From Alphaproteobacteria bacterium (GTDB taxonomy: Bacteria; Pseudomonadota; Alphaproteobacteria; UBA8366; GCA-2717185), in the NCBI GenBank assembly GCA_012103325.1, contig WLWY01000009.1, positions 62,001 to 126,000 of the forward strand: DNA of 64,000 nt. Direction: 5' to 3'. The notes beneath the pieces are model-generated. The model made no database searches. It saw only the letters and a list, made by a program, of their open reading frames with translations, and was not told where the DNA came from. The translations under genes and the position numbers were made by a program. Positions 17,050 to 25,686 of the stretch are shown one piece after another (the first letter of the stretch is position 1; each line of letters opens with the position of its first letter).

Positions 17050-18246
17050 TTAGGCGCGGAAATCCTGGTTTGTGACGTCGTGGCCGTAGAGCCAGAGATG
17101 CGCGTCGCGATGGCTGTTCAGCCGTTCTTCCAGATTGCCGATATCGGCGTTGTGAAAAAACTGGATATTGTCCCGCGACATCTGCTGCACCTGAGCGGTT
17201 CGGTCGCGGCGCAGGGTCTCGTATCGCACAAGGGCTGCGGGAATATCCTCGCGGCCGACGGAAAGGCATTGCGCAAGCGTATAGCCATCCTCGATGGCCA
17301 TCACCGCGCCCTGCGCCATGAAAGGCAGCATGGCGTGACAGGCATCGCCAAGTAAGGTGACGCGGCCCTCCGACCATTGCGGCATCGGATCGCGGTCGAA
17401 CAATCCCCAGCGAAAGCATGTTTCGGTATTCTGGATGAGAAGCTGAAGATCTTCGTGCCATCCCTCAAAATCGCTCTGGAACTCGCCGCGTGCACCCTCG
17501 GCGGACCAGGATTCTGCGGTCCATTGGTCCCGTTCCGTGACGCCAACGCAATTCACCAGATCACCACCGCGCAAGTAATAATGCACGAAGTGGCCGCCAC
17601 GCCCGATCCAGTTGGAGGCGACGGGCCGGACATGATCCGCCGGCAGCCGGCGCGTGGGGATAGTCGCGCGCCATGCGATGCAACCGGTGAATCGCGGCTG
17701 ATCGGGACCGAAAAGTTCTGCGCGGACCGTCGAGTGAATACCGTCGCATCCGATCAGGACATCGGCTTCGATCTCGGTTCCGGCTGCCGTCGATACGCTC
17801 ACCTCTGTGTCCGTTTGCGTGACGCCAGTGACTTTATGGCCCAGGTACATCGTCATGGCAGCACGGGAGGCAACGGCGGTGTCCACGATGGCTTCCGAGA
17901 GGATGTCATGCAGGTCGGCGCGATGCAGATGATAATAGGGGAATCCGAATTTCTCGATGCTGGAGGCGCCGAGCGGACGGGTCGCCAATGTCTCGCCTGA
18001 CTGCCAGTGCCGAATTTCACCGCGCTCGGGCGTAAAGGAGACACGGCGTAGCCTTTCTTCCAGTCCGAGCTGGTGTAGTACGCGCGCGCCGTTTGCGCTG
18101 ATCTGTACACCTGCACCGACTTCGCCGAGCGCTCGCGCCTGCTCAAGAACGCAGACTTCGAACCCTTCGCGGGCGAGGCAAAGCGCGAGCGTAAGCCCGC
18201 CCAGTCCCGCGCCGGCAATGATCGCTTTATTGGCGGGGTCGCCCAT
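17050..18246 (-). CDS. FAD-dependent aromatic hydroxylase (salicylate / 3-hydroxybenzoate hydroxylase-like)
   Basis: A 398-residue group A flavoprotein monooxygenase. The FAD-binding GAGLGGLTLALCLARE is near residue 11, the DG motif is GCDGIHSTVR near 168, and the GD motif is LLGDACHAMLPFMAQG near 285. It would insert one oxygen atom into a phenolic acid using NAD(P)H. It lies 25 bp downstream of an LLM oxidoreductase and upstream of a GST, which suggests one pathway for an aromatic compound with glutathione handling of a product. The nearby IclR regulator fits: IclR proteins commonly control aromatic-acid genes. Confidence 0.88.
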   Translation of the reverse strand: MGDPANKAIIAGAGLGGLTLALCLAREGFEVCVLEQARALGEVGAGVQISANGARVLHQLGLEERLRRVSFTPERGEIRHWQSGETLATRPLGASSIEKFGFPYYHLHRADLHDILSEAIVDTAVASRAAMTMYLGHKVTGVTQTDTEVSVSTAAGTEIEADVLIGCDGIHSTVRAELFGPDQPRFTGCIAWRATIPTRRLPADHVRPVASNWIGRGGHFVHYYLRGGDLVNCVGVTERDQWTAESWSAEGARGEFQSDFEGWHEDLQLLIQNTETCFRWGLFDRDPMPQWSEGRVTLLGDACHAMLPFMAQGAVMAIEDGYTLAQCLSVGREDIPAALVRYETLRRDRTAQVQQMSRDNIQFFHNADIGNLEERLNSHRDAHLWLYGHDVTNQDFRA

Positions 18247-18271
18247 TTCCGCGTCCAGGCGTTCCTTGGTA

Positions 18272-19312
18272 TTAGACAGCCGCGCGCACGTCCTGACTAT
18301 TGCTGCCCAAGAAGTGCGGCATGACCTTCTTCGTAAACATCATAAAGGAAGAATGGCTGAGTGGCGCGCACATCAGATAGTCGAGATGCATCTCCACTTC
18401 TAGCCGTTGCAAGGTATCGATGACCCGCTCCGGCGTACCCCAAATAATGGAGTCTTCGAGATAGCGGTCGATCGGATCGACCTCCAGTGTTTTGCCGTCC
18501 ACCTCAATGGTCTTTACCGGATTGGCCATTCCCTTGGATTCGTTCTTGTAGGTTGCGACGATCCATTTTGCTCCTTGCCGCGCGATCTCTTCGGCTTCGC
18601 GCTCCGTTGCCGCGACGGCGATCAGCCGGGCCATAGGAATCTCCCGGTTCTCCGCGGAGTGGCCATTCTCGACCAGTAGCTTCAGGAAATTGTTCCGATG
18701 CTCGGCAATCTGTGCAAATTCGGCATGCGGGCCGAGCATCACCGTATATCCCTGTTCTCCGGCCCATGCGACGGAGTCGGCGGACCCCCCGGCGACCCAG
18801 ACGGGTGGGTGCGGATCCTGGTGTGGTTTCGGCAGGACCTCAATGTCGTCGAACTGCCAGAACTCGCCTTTCCAAGTGAGGCGCTCGTTCTGCCAGGCCG
18901 CCAGCACGATATCGACCGCTTCGCGGAACCGCATTTTGCTTTCAGGAAACGGCACCCCGAAGGTCTTGAACTCGACGGGATCGAAGCCCCGCCCGGCGCC
19001 CCAATTGACCCGCCCTTCGGTCAGGACATCGAGCAGTGCCACTTCCTCGGCAAGGCGGAGCGGATGATACATGGCCGCTAGCGATACGGCGGTTCCAATA
19101 CGCAGGTTCGTCGTCTTGTGCGCGACGTGCATGCCCATGATATGGACCGAGGGGCAGACGCTGTAATCCGTGAAGTGGTGTTCCGCCAGCCACACCGCGT
19201 CATAGCCGGACTTGTCCATCACTTCGATGCGGTACATGGCCCGGTCATAGACGGTTTGCAGCGTATTTCGCCGCTGTGGCCATGAGAAAAACTGCAGGAC
19301 ACCGAACTTCAT
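18272..19312 (-). CDS. LLM-class flavin-dependent oxidoreductase
   Basis: A 346-residue luciferase-like enzyme starting MKFGVLQFFSWPQ. AEHHFTDYS near residue 45, NLRIGTAVSLAAM near 73, WGAGRGFDPVEFKTFG near 103 and PHPPVWVAGGSADSV near 165 mark the alkanal-monooxygenase-like branch. TTG 19330 and ATG 19324 also open the frame, but the ATG at 19312 has GGAG six bases upstream. A near-perfect sigma-70 promoter and a palindromic operator lie directly ahead of it. First gene of a likely LLM - FAD hydroxylase - GST operon. Confidence 0.87.
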   Translation of the reverse strand: MKFGVLQFFSWPQRRNTLQTVYDRAMYRIEVMDKSGYDAVWLAEHHFTDYSVCPSVHIMGMHVAHKTTNLRIGTAVSLAAMYHPLRLAEEVALLDVLTEGRVNWGAGRGFDPVEFKTFGVPFPESKMRFREAVDIVLAAWQNERLTWKGEFWQFDDIEVLPKPHQDPHPPVWVAGGSADSVAWAGEQGYTVMLGPHAEFAQIAEHRNNFLKLLVENGHSAENREIPMARLIAVAATEREAEEIARQGAKWIVATYKNESKGMANPVKTIEVDGKTLEVDPIDRYLEDSIIWGTPERVIDTLQRLEVEMHLDYLMCAPLSHSSFMMFTKKVMPHFLGSNSQDVRAAV

Positions 19313-19324
19313 TTTTTGCTCCAT

Positions 19325-19341
19325 GTTCAATATTATTGAAC
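19325..19341. promoter_or_regulatory. 17-bp palindromic operator, probable IclR-family site
   Basis: GTTCAATA and TATTGAAC flank a single T, a perfect 8-1-8 palindrome. It begins about one base after the predicted transcription start of the minus-strand LLM gene and ends 12 bases before its start codon, a place where a bound repressor would block transcription. The divergent IclR gene makes that protein the natural candidate; the pairing is inference. Confidence 0.65.
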
Positions 19342-19348
19342 TGTATTC

Positions 19349-19379
19349 ATTATACCTGTATCAACGGCTTTTGTGTCAA
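19349..19379 (-). promoter_or_regulatory. Sigma-70 promoter for the LLM-hydroxylase operon
   Basis: On the minus strand a perfect -35 box TTGACA (plus-strand 19374-19379) and a perfect -10 box TATAAT (19349-19354) are separated by 19 bp, somewhat longer than the optimum of 17. The expected start is near 19342, immediately before the 17-bp palindrome. Confidence 0.75.
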
Positions 19380-19384
19380 ACATT

Positions 19385-19399
19385 CCAATTATCAATTGG
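19385..19399. promoter_or_regulatory. 15-bp inverted repeat upstream of the IclR gene
   Basis: CCAATT and AATTGG flank ATC. It lies between the -35 box of the LLM promoter and the ribosome site of the IclR gene, so it could be a second operator, for autoregulation, or a site for another regulator. Its sequence differs from the 17-bp palindrome at 19325. Confidence 0.4.
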
Positions 19400-19412
19400 G
19401 AGACCCGTCACG

Positions 19413-20198
19413 TTGGATGTGAATGCGCCCATTGAAGGCAAGGGTATCCAATCTATCGATGTCGGTTTCCGTCTGATCGACGCGCTTCTGGAGGCCGATG
19501 GACCTATGCCTTTGAAAGATCTCTCGGCCGCCGCCGATATGTCGCCGAGCAAGGCGCATAATTACATCGTCAGCTTTCGCCGGGTCCGCATGATGGCGCA
19601 AGATTCCGAGACGGGCCATTACATGTTGGGACCCGCCGCTCTGGAACTTGGACTGGTCTATCTGGCCCGCCGTGGCGGATTGAACGTCGCCGAACGGGCG
19701 ATCCTGCTTATCCGCGAGCGTGGCAAATTGAGCAGCGGTTTGTTTGTTTCGATCTGGTCGGAGAAGGGGCCCGTCATCGTAGTGCGGGACGAGGGCGTCT
19801 CGGGCGTGCCCTATGACTTGCGGGTCGGACACCATAGCTCTCCGCTCTATACCGCAACTGGGCGAACCTTTCTCGCCTACTTGCCGCGTTCTGTGACGGC
19901 GCCGGTCGTCGCGGCCGCTGAGGGAGATACGGTATCGCCCTGGGGCGGCAGGGCCCGCGTTTTGTCTGAGAAGGAACTCGAAGCCGAGTTGGCGAAGATC
20001 AGGCGTGACGGTATCGCTGTCGTTAACGACCTGCGGATACCGGGCATGACCGGCATTACGGCGCCTGTGCTCGATCATCGCGGCGGGTTGGACGCCGTGA
20101 TTACGATGATCGGTGTTTCCGGCTCCTTCGATACGCGCGCCGACGGCATTGTTGCGACCGAATTGCGCGACGCAATCGCAAAAGCGCGGCAGGGCTAG
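19413..20198 (+). CDS. IclR-family transcriptional regulator
   Basis: About 261 residues. An N-terminal winged helix-turn-helix (GKGIQSIDVGFRLIDALLEA, then PLKDLSAAADMSPSKAHNYI) is followed by the IclR effector domain, ending in GVSGSFDTRADGIVATELRDA. The frame is open from 19323, but those 30 upstream residues would run through the promoter region; the TTG at 19413 with GGGAG at 19398-19402 gives the normal family length. Divergent from the LLM-FAD hydroxylase-GST operon and convergent with an aminotransferase gene. It probably represses or activates the divergent operon in response to an aromatic or related acid. Confidence 0.85.
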   Translation: MDVNAPIEGKGIQSIDVGFRLIDALLEADGPMPLKDLSAAADMSPSKAHNYIVSFRRVRMMAQDSETGHYMLGPAALELGLVYLARRGGLNVAERAILLIRERGKLSSGLFVSIWSEKGPVIVVRDEGVSGVPYDLRVGHHSSPLYTATGRTFLAYLPRSVTAPVVAAAEGDTVSPWGGRARVLSEKELEAELAKIRRDGIAVVNDLRIPGMTGITAPVLDHRGGLDAVITMIGVSGSFDTRADGIVATELRDAIAKARQG

Positions 20199-20205
20199 AG
20201 TTCCA

Positions 20206-21534
20206 CTATTCGGCCGCGTGACGTGGCTGACCGGTCGACGCGAGTGCGGCGGCGAATATTTCGATGAACTCGTCGACTTCCGCCTCGCCCATCGGTGTCG
20301 ACAGCGCGCATAAACCCGTCTCCGCCATCAGCACGCCATGGGCGTGCATGAAGTCGACGACGGCCGCGAGCGCTCTGCTTTGCGCCTCCGTTGCGCGGGC
20401 CGAACGGTAATCGACCAGCGGCACGCTCGTCATATGGATGCGCAGCAGCGAGCCCTGGCCAGTGACCTGTCCGTCGATGCCGGCGGCGTCGAAAGCGTGC
20501 GCGATGCCATCGCGGGCACGGGCGCCCAAAGCGTTCAGCCGGTCGAAGGCGTTCGGTGTGAGTAGTTCCATGGCAGCGGCGCCGGCGACCATGCTGATCG
20601 GATTGGCGTTGAAAGTGCCGCCATGCGGGGCGAGCGGCTTGCCCTGACGTGGGTCGAATACCGACATGGCATCGGCGCTGCCGGCAACCGCTCCGATTGG
20701 GAAGCCGCCGCCGATGATCTTGGCAAGCGTGGTCAGATCCGGCGTGACACCAAAGGCGCCCTGTGCGCCCGTATAGCCGAGGCGGAAGCTAATGACTTCG
20801 TCGAACACCAGAAGCATGCCGGTCTCGCGCGTTACGCGGCGCAGCATCTCCAGAAATTCAGTGGCAGCGGGGATCAACCCAGCCCGGTTCGGCATCGGAT
20901 CGATGAGGACACACGCGAGTTCGTCGGCATGCGCCCTCAGGATGCGCTCCGCCTCTTCCGTCCGATTGAACGGAATGACGATGACATCGCTCAGCACGCT
21001 TTTCGGGGTGCCTGCCGTGTAGGCGACAGCATTCGGGTCTGCATTGCCCCAGGTCTCCGGTGCGGAGTCGAGGCTGACTTCGGCGAAATCGTAGCTGCCG
21101 TGATAGGCGCCTTCGCATTTCGCGATCTTGGGCCGGCCTGTACGCGCACGTGCGGCCTTGAGCGCCATCATCACCGCTTCCGAGCCGGAATTGGTAAATC
21201 GGACCCGCTCGAAGCCCGGCGCCCGGCTGCACAACAGTTCGGCCAGAACGATTTCCGTTTCCGTCGGCATGGCGAAGCAGGTGCCGAGTTCGAGCTGCCG
21301 GCGAACCGCTTCGGCGACGACCGGATTCGCGTGCCCATGGATCATCGAGGTGTAGTTGTTCAGAAAATCGAGATACTGCTTCCCGTCGACATCGGTGATC
21401 CGGCAGCCGCTGCCCGAGGCGGCGTAAAGGGGGTGCGGCGCGTGCCAGACCGTGGTGCGGGAATTGCCGCCCGGCATGACGTCGAGCGCGCGGTCGAACA
21501 GCGCGGCGGATTGCGCGGTTGTCGATGTACTCAT
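20206..21534 (-). CDS. Class III aminotransferase (glutamate-1-semialdehyde aminomutase-like)
   Basis: A 442-residue fold-type I PLP enzyme. MPGGNSRTTVWHAPHP near residue 19 and NNYTSMIHGHANP near 60 resemble GSA aminomutase-like proteins; FTNSGSEAVMMALKAAR near 112 is the phosphate site, VFDEVISFRLGYTGAQ near 240 holds the PLP-pairing Asp, and the PLP Lys is in TLAKIIGGGFPIGA near 267. True hemL genes are shorter and better conserved, so I read this as a catabolic or secondary transaminase. It is divergent from the IlvD/Edd-type dehydratase at 21646. Confidence 0.85.
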   Translation of the reverse strand: MSTSTTAQSAALFDRALDVMPGGNSRTTVWHAPHPLYAASGSGCRITDVDGKQYLDFLNNYTSMIHGHANPVVAEAVRRQLELGTCFAMPTETEIVLAELLCSRAPGFERVRFTNSGSEAVMMALKAARARTGRPKIAKCEGAYHGSYDFAEVSLDSAPETWGNADPNAVAYTAGTPKSVLSDVIVIPFNRTEEAERILRAHADELACVLIDPMPNRAGLIPAATEFLEMLRRVTRETGMLLVFDEVISFRLGYTGAQGAFGVTPDLTTLAKIIGGGFPIGAVAGSADAMSVFDPRQGKPLAPHGGTFNANPISMVAGAAAMELLTPNAFDRLNALGARARDGIAHAFDAAGIDGQVTGQGSLLRIHMTSVPLVDYRSARATEAQSRALAAVVDFMHAHGVLMAETGLCALSTPMGEAEVDEFIEIFAAALASTGQPRHAAE

Positions 21535-21645
21535 GAGGGTGCCTCTTTACCTGAATTGACTCGACCGGATCCGCAATGCGCTGGCGGATCGTGGCGTGTG
21601 CTTGGTACAGTACGCCCGAATTGGAAATCAGGACAAGGGCTGGCT

Positions 21646-23373
21646 ATGAGCGACGACGCGACGGGAATGCGCAAGGGGCTGACGAGCTACGGGGACGCCG
21701 GTTTCTCGCTGTATCTCCGAAAGGCCTTTATCAAGGCGATGGGCTACAGTGACGATGCCCTGGACCGGCCGATTGTCGGCATCGCCAACACGTTCAGCGG
21801 TTATAATGCCTGCCACCGCAACGCGCCGGAACTGGTCGAGGCGATCAAGCGTGGCGTCATGCTGAAGGGCGGGCTACCGGTCGAATTCCCGACGATCTCG
21901 GTGCACGAGTCCTTCTCGCATCCGACTTCGATGTTTCTGCGCAATCTGATGTCGATGGATACGGAAGAAATGATCCGTGCCCAGCCGATGGATTCTGTCG
22001 TCATGATCGGCGGCTGCGACAAGACTGTGCCGGCGCAGCTCATGGCCGCCGCCAGTGCAAATGTTCCGGCAATCTCCGTCGTCACCGGCCCGATGATGAC
22101 CGGCAGCCATAAGGGCGAGCGCCTCGGCGCTTGCACGGATTGCCGCCGCTACTGGGGCATGTTCCGCGCCGGTGAGATCGACGCGGACGAAATCGACGAG
22201 GTTGGTGGCAAGCTGGCGCCGACGGCAGGTACCTGCATGGTCATGGGCACGGCCAGCACGATGGCCTGCATGACCGAAGCGCTGGGCATGATGATGTCGG
22301 GCGGTGCGGCGATCCCGGCTGTTGCAGCGGATCGCCTGCGGCATGCGGAAGCAGCTGGCGCGCGCGCCGTCGCCATGGCGGCGAACGGACCGACGCCGGA
22401 CCAGATCATGACCCCGAAGGCATTTGCCAATGCTTTCCGCGTGCTGCTGGCAATCGGTGGTTCGACCAACGGCTTGGTTCACATGACCGCTGTTGCGGGG
22501 CGGCTCGGCATTGAGGTCGATCTTGAAGCGCTTGATCGTATGGGCGAGGAAACGCCGGTGCTGGTCGATCTCAAACCGTCCGGGCAGCATTACATGCAGG
22601 ATCTGCAGAATGCCGGAGGCTTGATCACCGTGCTGCGGGAATTGCGGCCTTTGCTGCATTTGGATTGCCTGACCGTGACCGGCCGGACACTAGGGGAAGA
22701 ATTGGACGCCGCGCCGCCCTCCTGGCCACAGGATGTCGTGCGGCCGATGAGCGACCCACTCTACCCGCAAGGCGGCATCGCCGTTCTGCACGGTAATCTC
22801 GCGCCTGATGGTGCCATCGTGAAGCAGTCCGCCGCATCTGAGCGGCTCATGAGCCATACCGGGAAGGCGGTGGTATTCGAAAGCCAGGAAGATTTGGCCA
22901 ACCGCATCGACGATCCGGATCTGGATGTCGGGCCGGACGATATTCTGGTGATGAAGAATGCTGGACCGAAAGGCGCGCCGGGCATGCCGGAATCGGGCTA
23001 TCTGCCGATCCCGAAGAAACTTGCGACCGCTGGGGTCAAGGACATGCTACGCATGTCGGACGCGCGAATGAGCGGTACGGCCTTTGGCTCCATCGTGCTG
23101 CACATTACGCCGGAGTCCGCCGCTGGCGGTCCGCTGGCGCTTGTCGAAAACGGAGATATGATCAAGCTAGATGTGCCCAACCGGCGGCTCGGTCTTCTCG
23201 TCGATGATGCGGAACTGGAACGCCGCCGCGCCGCATGGACGCCACCGCCCGCGCATGAGGGATCGGACCGGGGCTATTTGAAACTCTATCTCGACCATGT
23301 TCAGCAGGCGGGCGAGGGTGTCGATTTCGATTTTTTGACAAAAGTGGCCGATGGCCGCAAGACGCCGGTTTGA
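21646..23373 (+). CDS. IlvD/Edd-family dehydratase, sugar-acid (L-arabinonate-type) dehydratase
   Basis: 575 residues from the ATG at 21646; the frame is open for another 341 codons upstream but that part is antisense to the aminotransferase gene. Three cysteines, C56 (YNACH), C124 (GGCDKT) and C197 (AGTCM), are 68 and 73 residues apart, the same spacing as the cluster ligands I recall for Rhizobium L-arabinonate dehydratase, which carries a [2Fe-2S] centre. The enzyme removes water from an aldonic acid or from a branched dihydroxy acid; the sugar-acid role is preferred because core ilvD would normally be elsewhere and the spacing fits. No sugar transporter is adjacent. Confidence 0.85.
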   Translation: MSDDATGMRKGLTSYGDAGFSLYLRKAFIKAMGYSDDALDRPIVGIANTFSGYNACHRNAPELVEAIKRGVMLKGGLPVEFPTISVHESFSHPTSMFLRNLMSMDTEEMIRAQPMDSVVMIGGCDKTVPAQLMAAASANVPAISVVTGPMMTGSHKGERLGACTDCRRYWGMFRAGEIDADEIDEVGGKLAPTAGTCMVMGTASTMACMTEALGMMMSGGAAIPAVAADRLRHAEAAGARAVAMAANGPTPDQIMTPKAFANAFRVLLAIGGSTNGLVHMTAVAGRLGIEVDLEALDRMGEETPVLVDLKPSGQHYMQDLQNAGGLITVLRELRPLLHLDCLTVTGRTLGEELDAAPPSWPQDVVRPMSDPLYPQGGIAVLHGNLAPDGAIVKQSAASERLMSHTGKAVVFESQEDLANRIDDPDLDVGPDDILVMKNAGPKGAPGMPESGYLPIPKKLATAGVKDMLRMSDARMSGTAFGSIVLHITPESAAGGPLALVENGDMIKLDVPNRRLGLLVDDAELERRRAAWTPPPAHEGSDRGYLKLYLDHVQQAGEGVDFDFLTKVADGRKTPV

Positions 23374-23393
23374 CGTAACGTCTGCCGGACAGT

Positions 23394-24218
23394 TTAACGG
23401 CCCACGAAATCCTTCCACCAATCCTGTGGGCTGGAAATACGCATATTTTCCATGCCGGTTACGGTCGCTTGCGGCGGCACGCAGAGCATGTTCATCGACA
23501 ATGTATTGGGAAAAAGCGTGAGTTGTTGGCCGAAATAGTTGTCCATCCGGCAAAGCGGCGGCAGGTGCCAATATAGGGTGTATCCAAACCCTTGAATGGT
23601 GCTGATTAGGCTTTCCGATTTTTCCTGTCGATCGTTCTCGACATACAGAAAGGGCTGCAGGCGCGTTATCAGATCTGATGCGCCGCGGATGACGTCCTCT
23701 TCCATCCCTTCGACATCGATTTTCATCAGCCGGCACTTGTTTGTTTTTATAAATTGGTCCAAAGCAACCAGCGGCACGGTTTCTCCATCTGTGGCGCCTT
23801 CGATTGAGTGACCGCCGAAAATACCCGGCTGCGCATAATCGATTTTCGGCAAGACGACCGAACCACCATCCGTTCCGACGGCCATGTTTTGCGCTCTGAC
23901 GTGTGTAAAGCCGTTCAACGCGATATTGGCGCAGAGGTTTTGAAACAGCACCCGCTGGGGTTCGAACGCGACGATATTTCCCGCCGCTCCGACGAACCGA
24001 GCCATTGGTACGGTCAGCGCGCCGATATTCGCGCCGACCTCGATAACGGTGTCGCCGGGCCGAATAAGCTTCTCCAGAAGCGTAACTTCACCTTCGCTGA
24101 ATTCGCCGTATAGGTCGAACAACCGGCCGATTGTCGCGTCGTTCATGCTGTAGAGCATGTGCCCGCGCCGGCATTTCTTGAGGCGCATCGGGCTGGCGCT
24201 GTTTAATAGATCGTGCAT
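23394..24218 (-). CDS. FkbM-family methyltransferase
   Basis: About 274 residues. The SAM-binding motif DTVIEVGANIGALTVPMARF is near residue 52, IVAFEPQRVLFQNL follows, and LMKIDVEGMEEDVIRGA near 160 is the typical FkbM post-motif. FkbM enzymes O-methylate sugars, lipids or polyketides. The frame opens at a TTG at 24242, with an ATG at 24218; neither has a convincing ribosome site, so the start is uncertain. It stands alone, convergent with the dehydratase gene and divergent from the Rieske dioxygenase gene. Confidence 0.82.
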   Translation of the reverse strand: MHDLLNSASPMRLKKCRRGHMLYSMNDATIGRLFDLYGEFSEGEVTLLEKLIRPGDTVIEVGANIGALTVPMARFVGAAGNIVAFEPQRVLFQNLCANIALNGFTHVRAQNMAVGTDGGSVVLPKIDYAQPGIFGGHSIEGATDGETVPLVALDQFIKTNKCRLMKIDVEGMEEDVIRGASDLITRLQPFLYVENDRQEKSESLISTIQGFGYTLYWHLPPLCRMDNYFGQQLTLFPNTLSMNMLCVPPQATVTGMENMRISSPQDWWKDFVGR

Positions 24219-24390
24219 TGGTTTCGATAGGTCTGCCGCCAATTAGGTGAGCCAATTCTATGTAATGTTCGCTGTTGGCGATAGCAGGCACTGATTTGCT
24301 CGTAAGACCGCTGCGTCTGTCACCCCCTTGCTCGTCCTTGTGACCTGGGACAGAATTGTCGACGCCTCTTACGGCAAGCGAGCCCAGCCT

Positions 24391-25536
24391 ATGCATGCAC
24401 CTGATGATCTGTTCAATCCAGCCCGCTACGCGCGCGTCCGCGAACCGGCGGCGCGGGCGGTGCCGTTGCCGAACTGGTGCTACACCAGTCCCGAATTCTA
24501 TATGCGCGAGGTCGAACGGATTTTTATGAAGGTCTGGAATTATGTCGGCCATGCAAGCCAAATTCCGGAAGCGGGTGACTATTTCACAATCGAGATTACC
24601 GGCGCGCCGGTCATTATCATCCGGGGCGATGATGGGGAGATCCGTGCGTTTCACAATTCCTGCCGCCATCGCGGCTCGCGCGTCGCATGGGGCGAGGGGA
24701 GCTGCAAGAACCTGACCTGCCCCTACCACAACTGGACCTATGCGCGGGACGGGAACCTTATTGCCACGCCCTTGATCGATGAAGACGAGGATTTCAGCCG
24801 CGCCGACTATCCGTTGCTGCCGGTGACCATGGACCATTGGGCCGGGTTTTTATTCGTGAATTTCGACCCGGCCTGCGCGCCGCTTGCCGATTATCTGGGC
24901 GATCTGCCGGCGAACTGCGCGGCCTATGCGCCGGAGAACCTGGTTTGCGCGCGCCGTAAGACCTATTCGGTCGAGGGGAACTGGAAACTCTATTTCGAGA
25001 ACTACAACGATTCGCTGCACATTCCCTTCGTGCATCAGGGCACCTTGGCAAAGCAGAAAGTCAAAGGCCGTGCCCGGTCGACGCACGAGGAGACCAACGG
25101 ATCCTACATCACTCATTTCACCAAGCATGAAGGTAGTCGCGGGCTGTTAACAGGAGAAACGGGGTTTCCGCCGATCGGGGCGCTGGCCGGCCGTTATCAA
25201 GCGGGCACCTATTATCCTTGTCTCTATCCCACCGTTTTGTTCGGATGGACCATCGACTGCCTGTGGATCTTCGAAATCCGCCCGACTGGGCCGGAGACGA
25301 TGGATCTCGTCGCCAGTTCTTTCTTCCCGAAGGACCGCCTGGAGCGGCCCGACTTCGAAGAAGTCGCGGCGCGTTATTACGCCCGAATCGATACCATCCT
25401 GCCGGAAGACAACGAGGCGGTGAGCTGGCAGCAGCAGGGGTTACGCGCACCGGTTAATGCGGCGTCCAATTTCACGCACATGGAAACGCTGTGCCACGCA
25501 TTTGATAACTGGGTGCTGGATCAGGTTTTGGATTGA
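24391..25536 (+). CDS. Rieske-type aromatic ring-hydroxylating dioxygenase, alpha subunit
   Basis: A 381-residue oxygenase alpha subunit. The Rieske [2Fe-2S] ligands are C91, H93, C110 and H113 (SCRHRG and CPYHNW). The catalytic iron site includes H210 and H215 in NDSLHIPFVHQG, with the bridging Asp just before. No beta subunit, ferredoxin or reductase is adjacent, so it belongs with the single-subunit oxygenases (such as carnitine or choline-type monooxygenases) or uses redox partners encoded elsewhere. The ATG at 24391 is preferred to the frame opening at 24328. A GC-rich palindromic repeat follows the stop. Confidence 0.88.
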   Translation: MHAPDDLFNPARYARVREPAARAVPLPNWCYTSPEFYMREVERIFMKVWNYVGHASQIPEAGDYFTIEITGAPVIIIRGDDGEIRAFHNSCRHRGSRVAWGEGSCKNLTCPYHNWTYARDGNLIATPLIDEDEDFSRADYPLLPVTMDHWAGFLFVNFDPACAPLADYLGDLPANCAAYAPENLVCARRKTYSVEGNWKLYFENYNDSLHIPFVHQGTLAKQKVKGRARSTHEETNGSYITHFTKHEGSRGLLTGETGFPPIGALAGRYQAGTYYPCLYPTVLFGWTIDCLWIFEIRPTGPETMDLVASSFFPKDRLERPDFEEVAARYYARIDTILPEDNEAVSWQQQGLRAPVNAASNFTHMETLCHAFDNWVLDQVLD

Positions 25537-25577
25537 GACCATTTGGGAGAGTTATTTGGTTTCGAGCGCATCGCCGT

Positions 25578-25676
25578 CCACCCCCACCTGGCCTCCCCCG
25601 TCAAGGGGGAGGAAAAGGTATGAGGCGCTTGTATAGTTCCTTCCCCCCTTGCGGGGGAAAGTTAGGATGGGGGGTG
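25578..25676. repeat. GC-rich imperfect inverted repeat (dispersed intergenic element)
   Basis: Two arms, 25578-25618 and 25639-25676, each contain a small hairpin (CCTCCCCC..GGGGGAGG and TTCCCCC..GGGGGAA), and the second arm is an imperfect reverse complement of the first. CACCCCC at one end and GGGGGTG at the other close the unit. Elements with this text are common between genes in Alphaproteobacteria. Here it separates the convergent dioxygenase and SDR genes and could end transcription from both sides. Confidence 0.7.
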
Positions 25677-25686
25677 AAACGCACCG

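Noticed and set aside
20623..21645. 341-codon N-terminal extension of the IlvD/Edd-type dehydratase
   Set aside because: It is antisense to the aminotransferase gene; the family start is at 21646.
25578..25676. Possible small RNA or CRISPR-like repeat
   Set aside because: It is a single imperfect inverted repeat of a dispersed intergenic type; there are no spaced direct repeats, and no CRISPR array was seen anywhere in the window.
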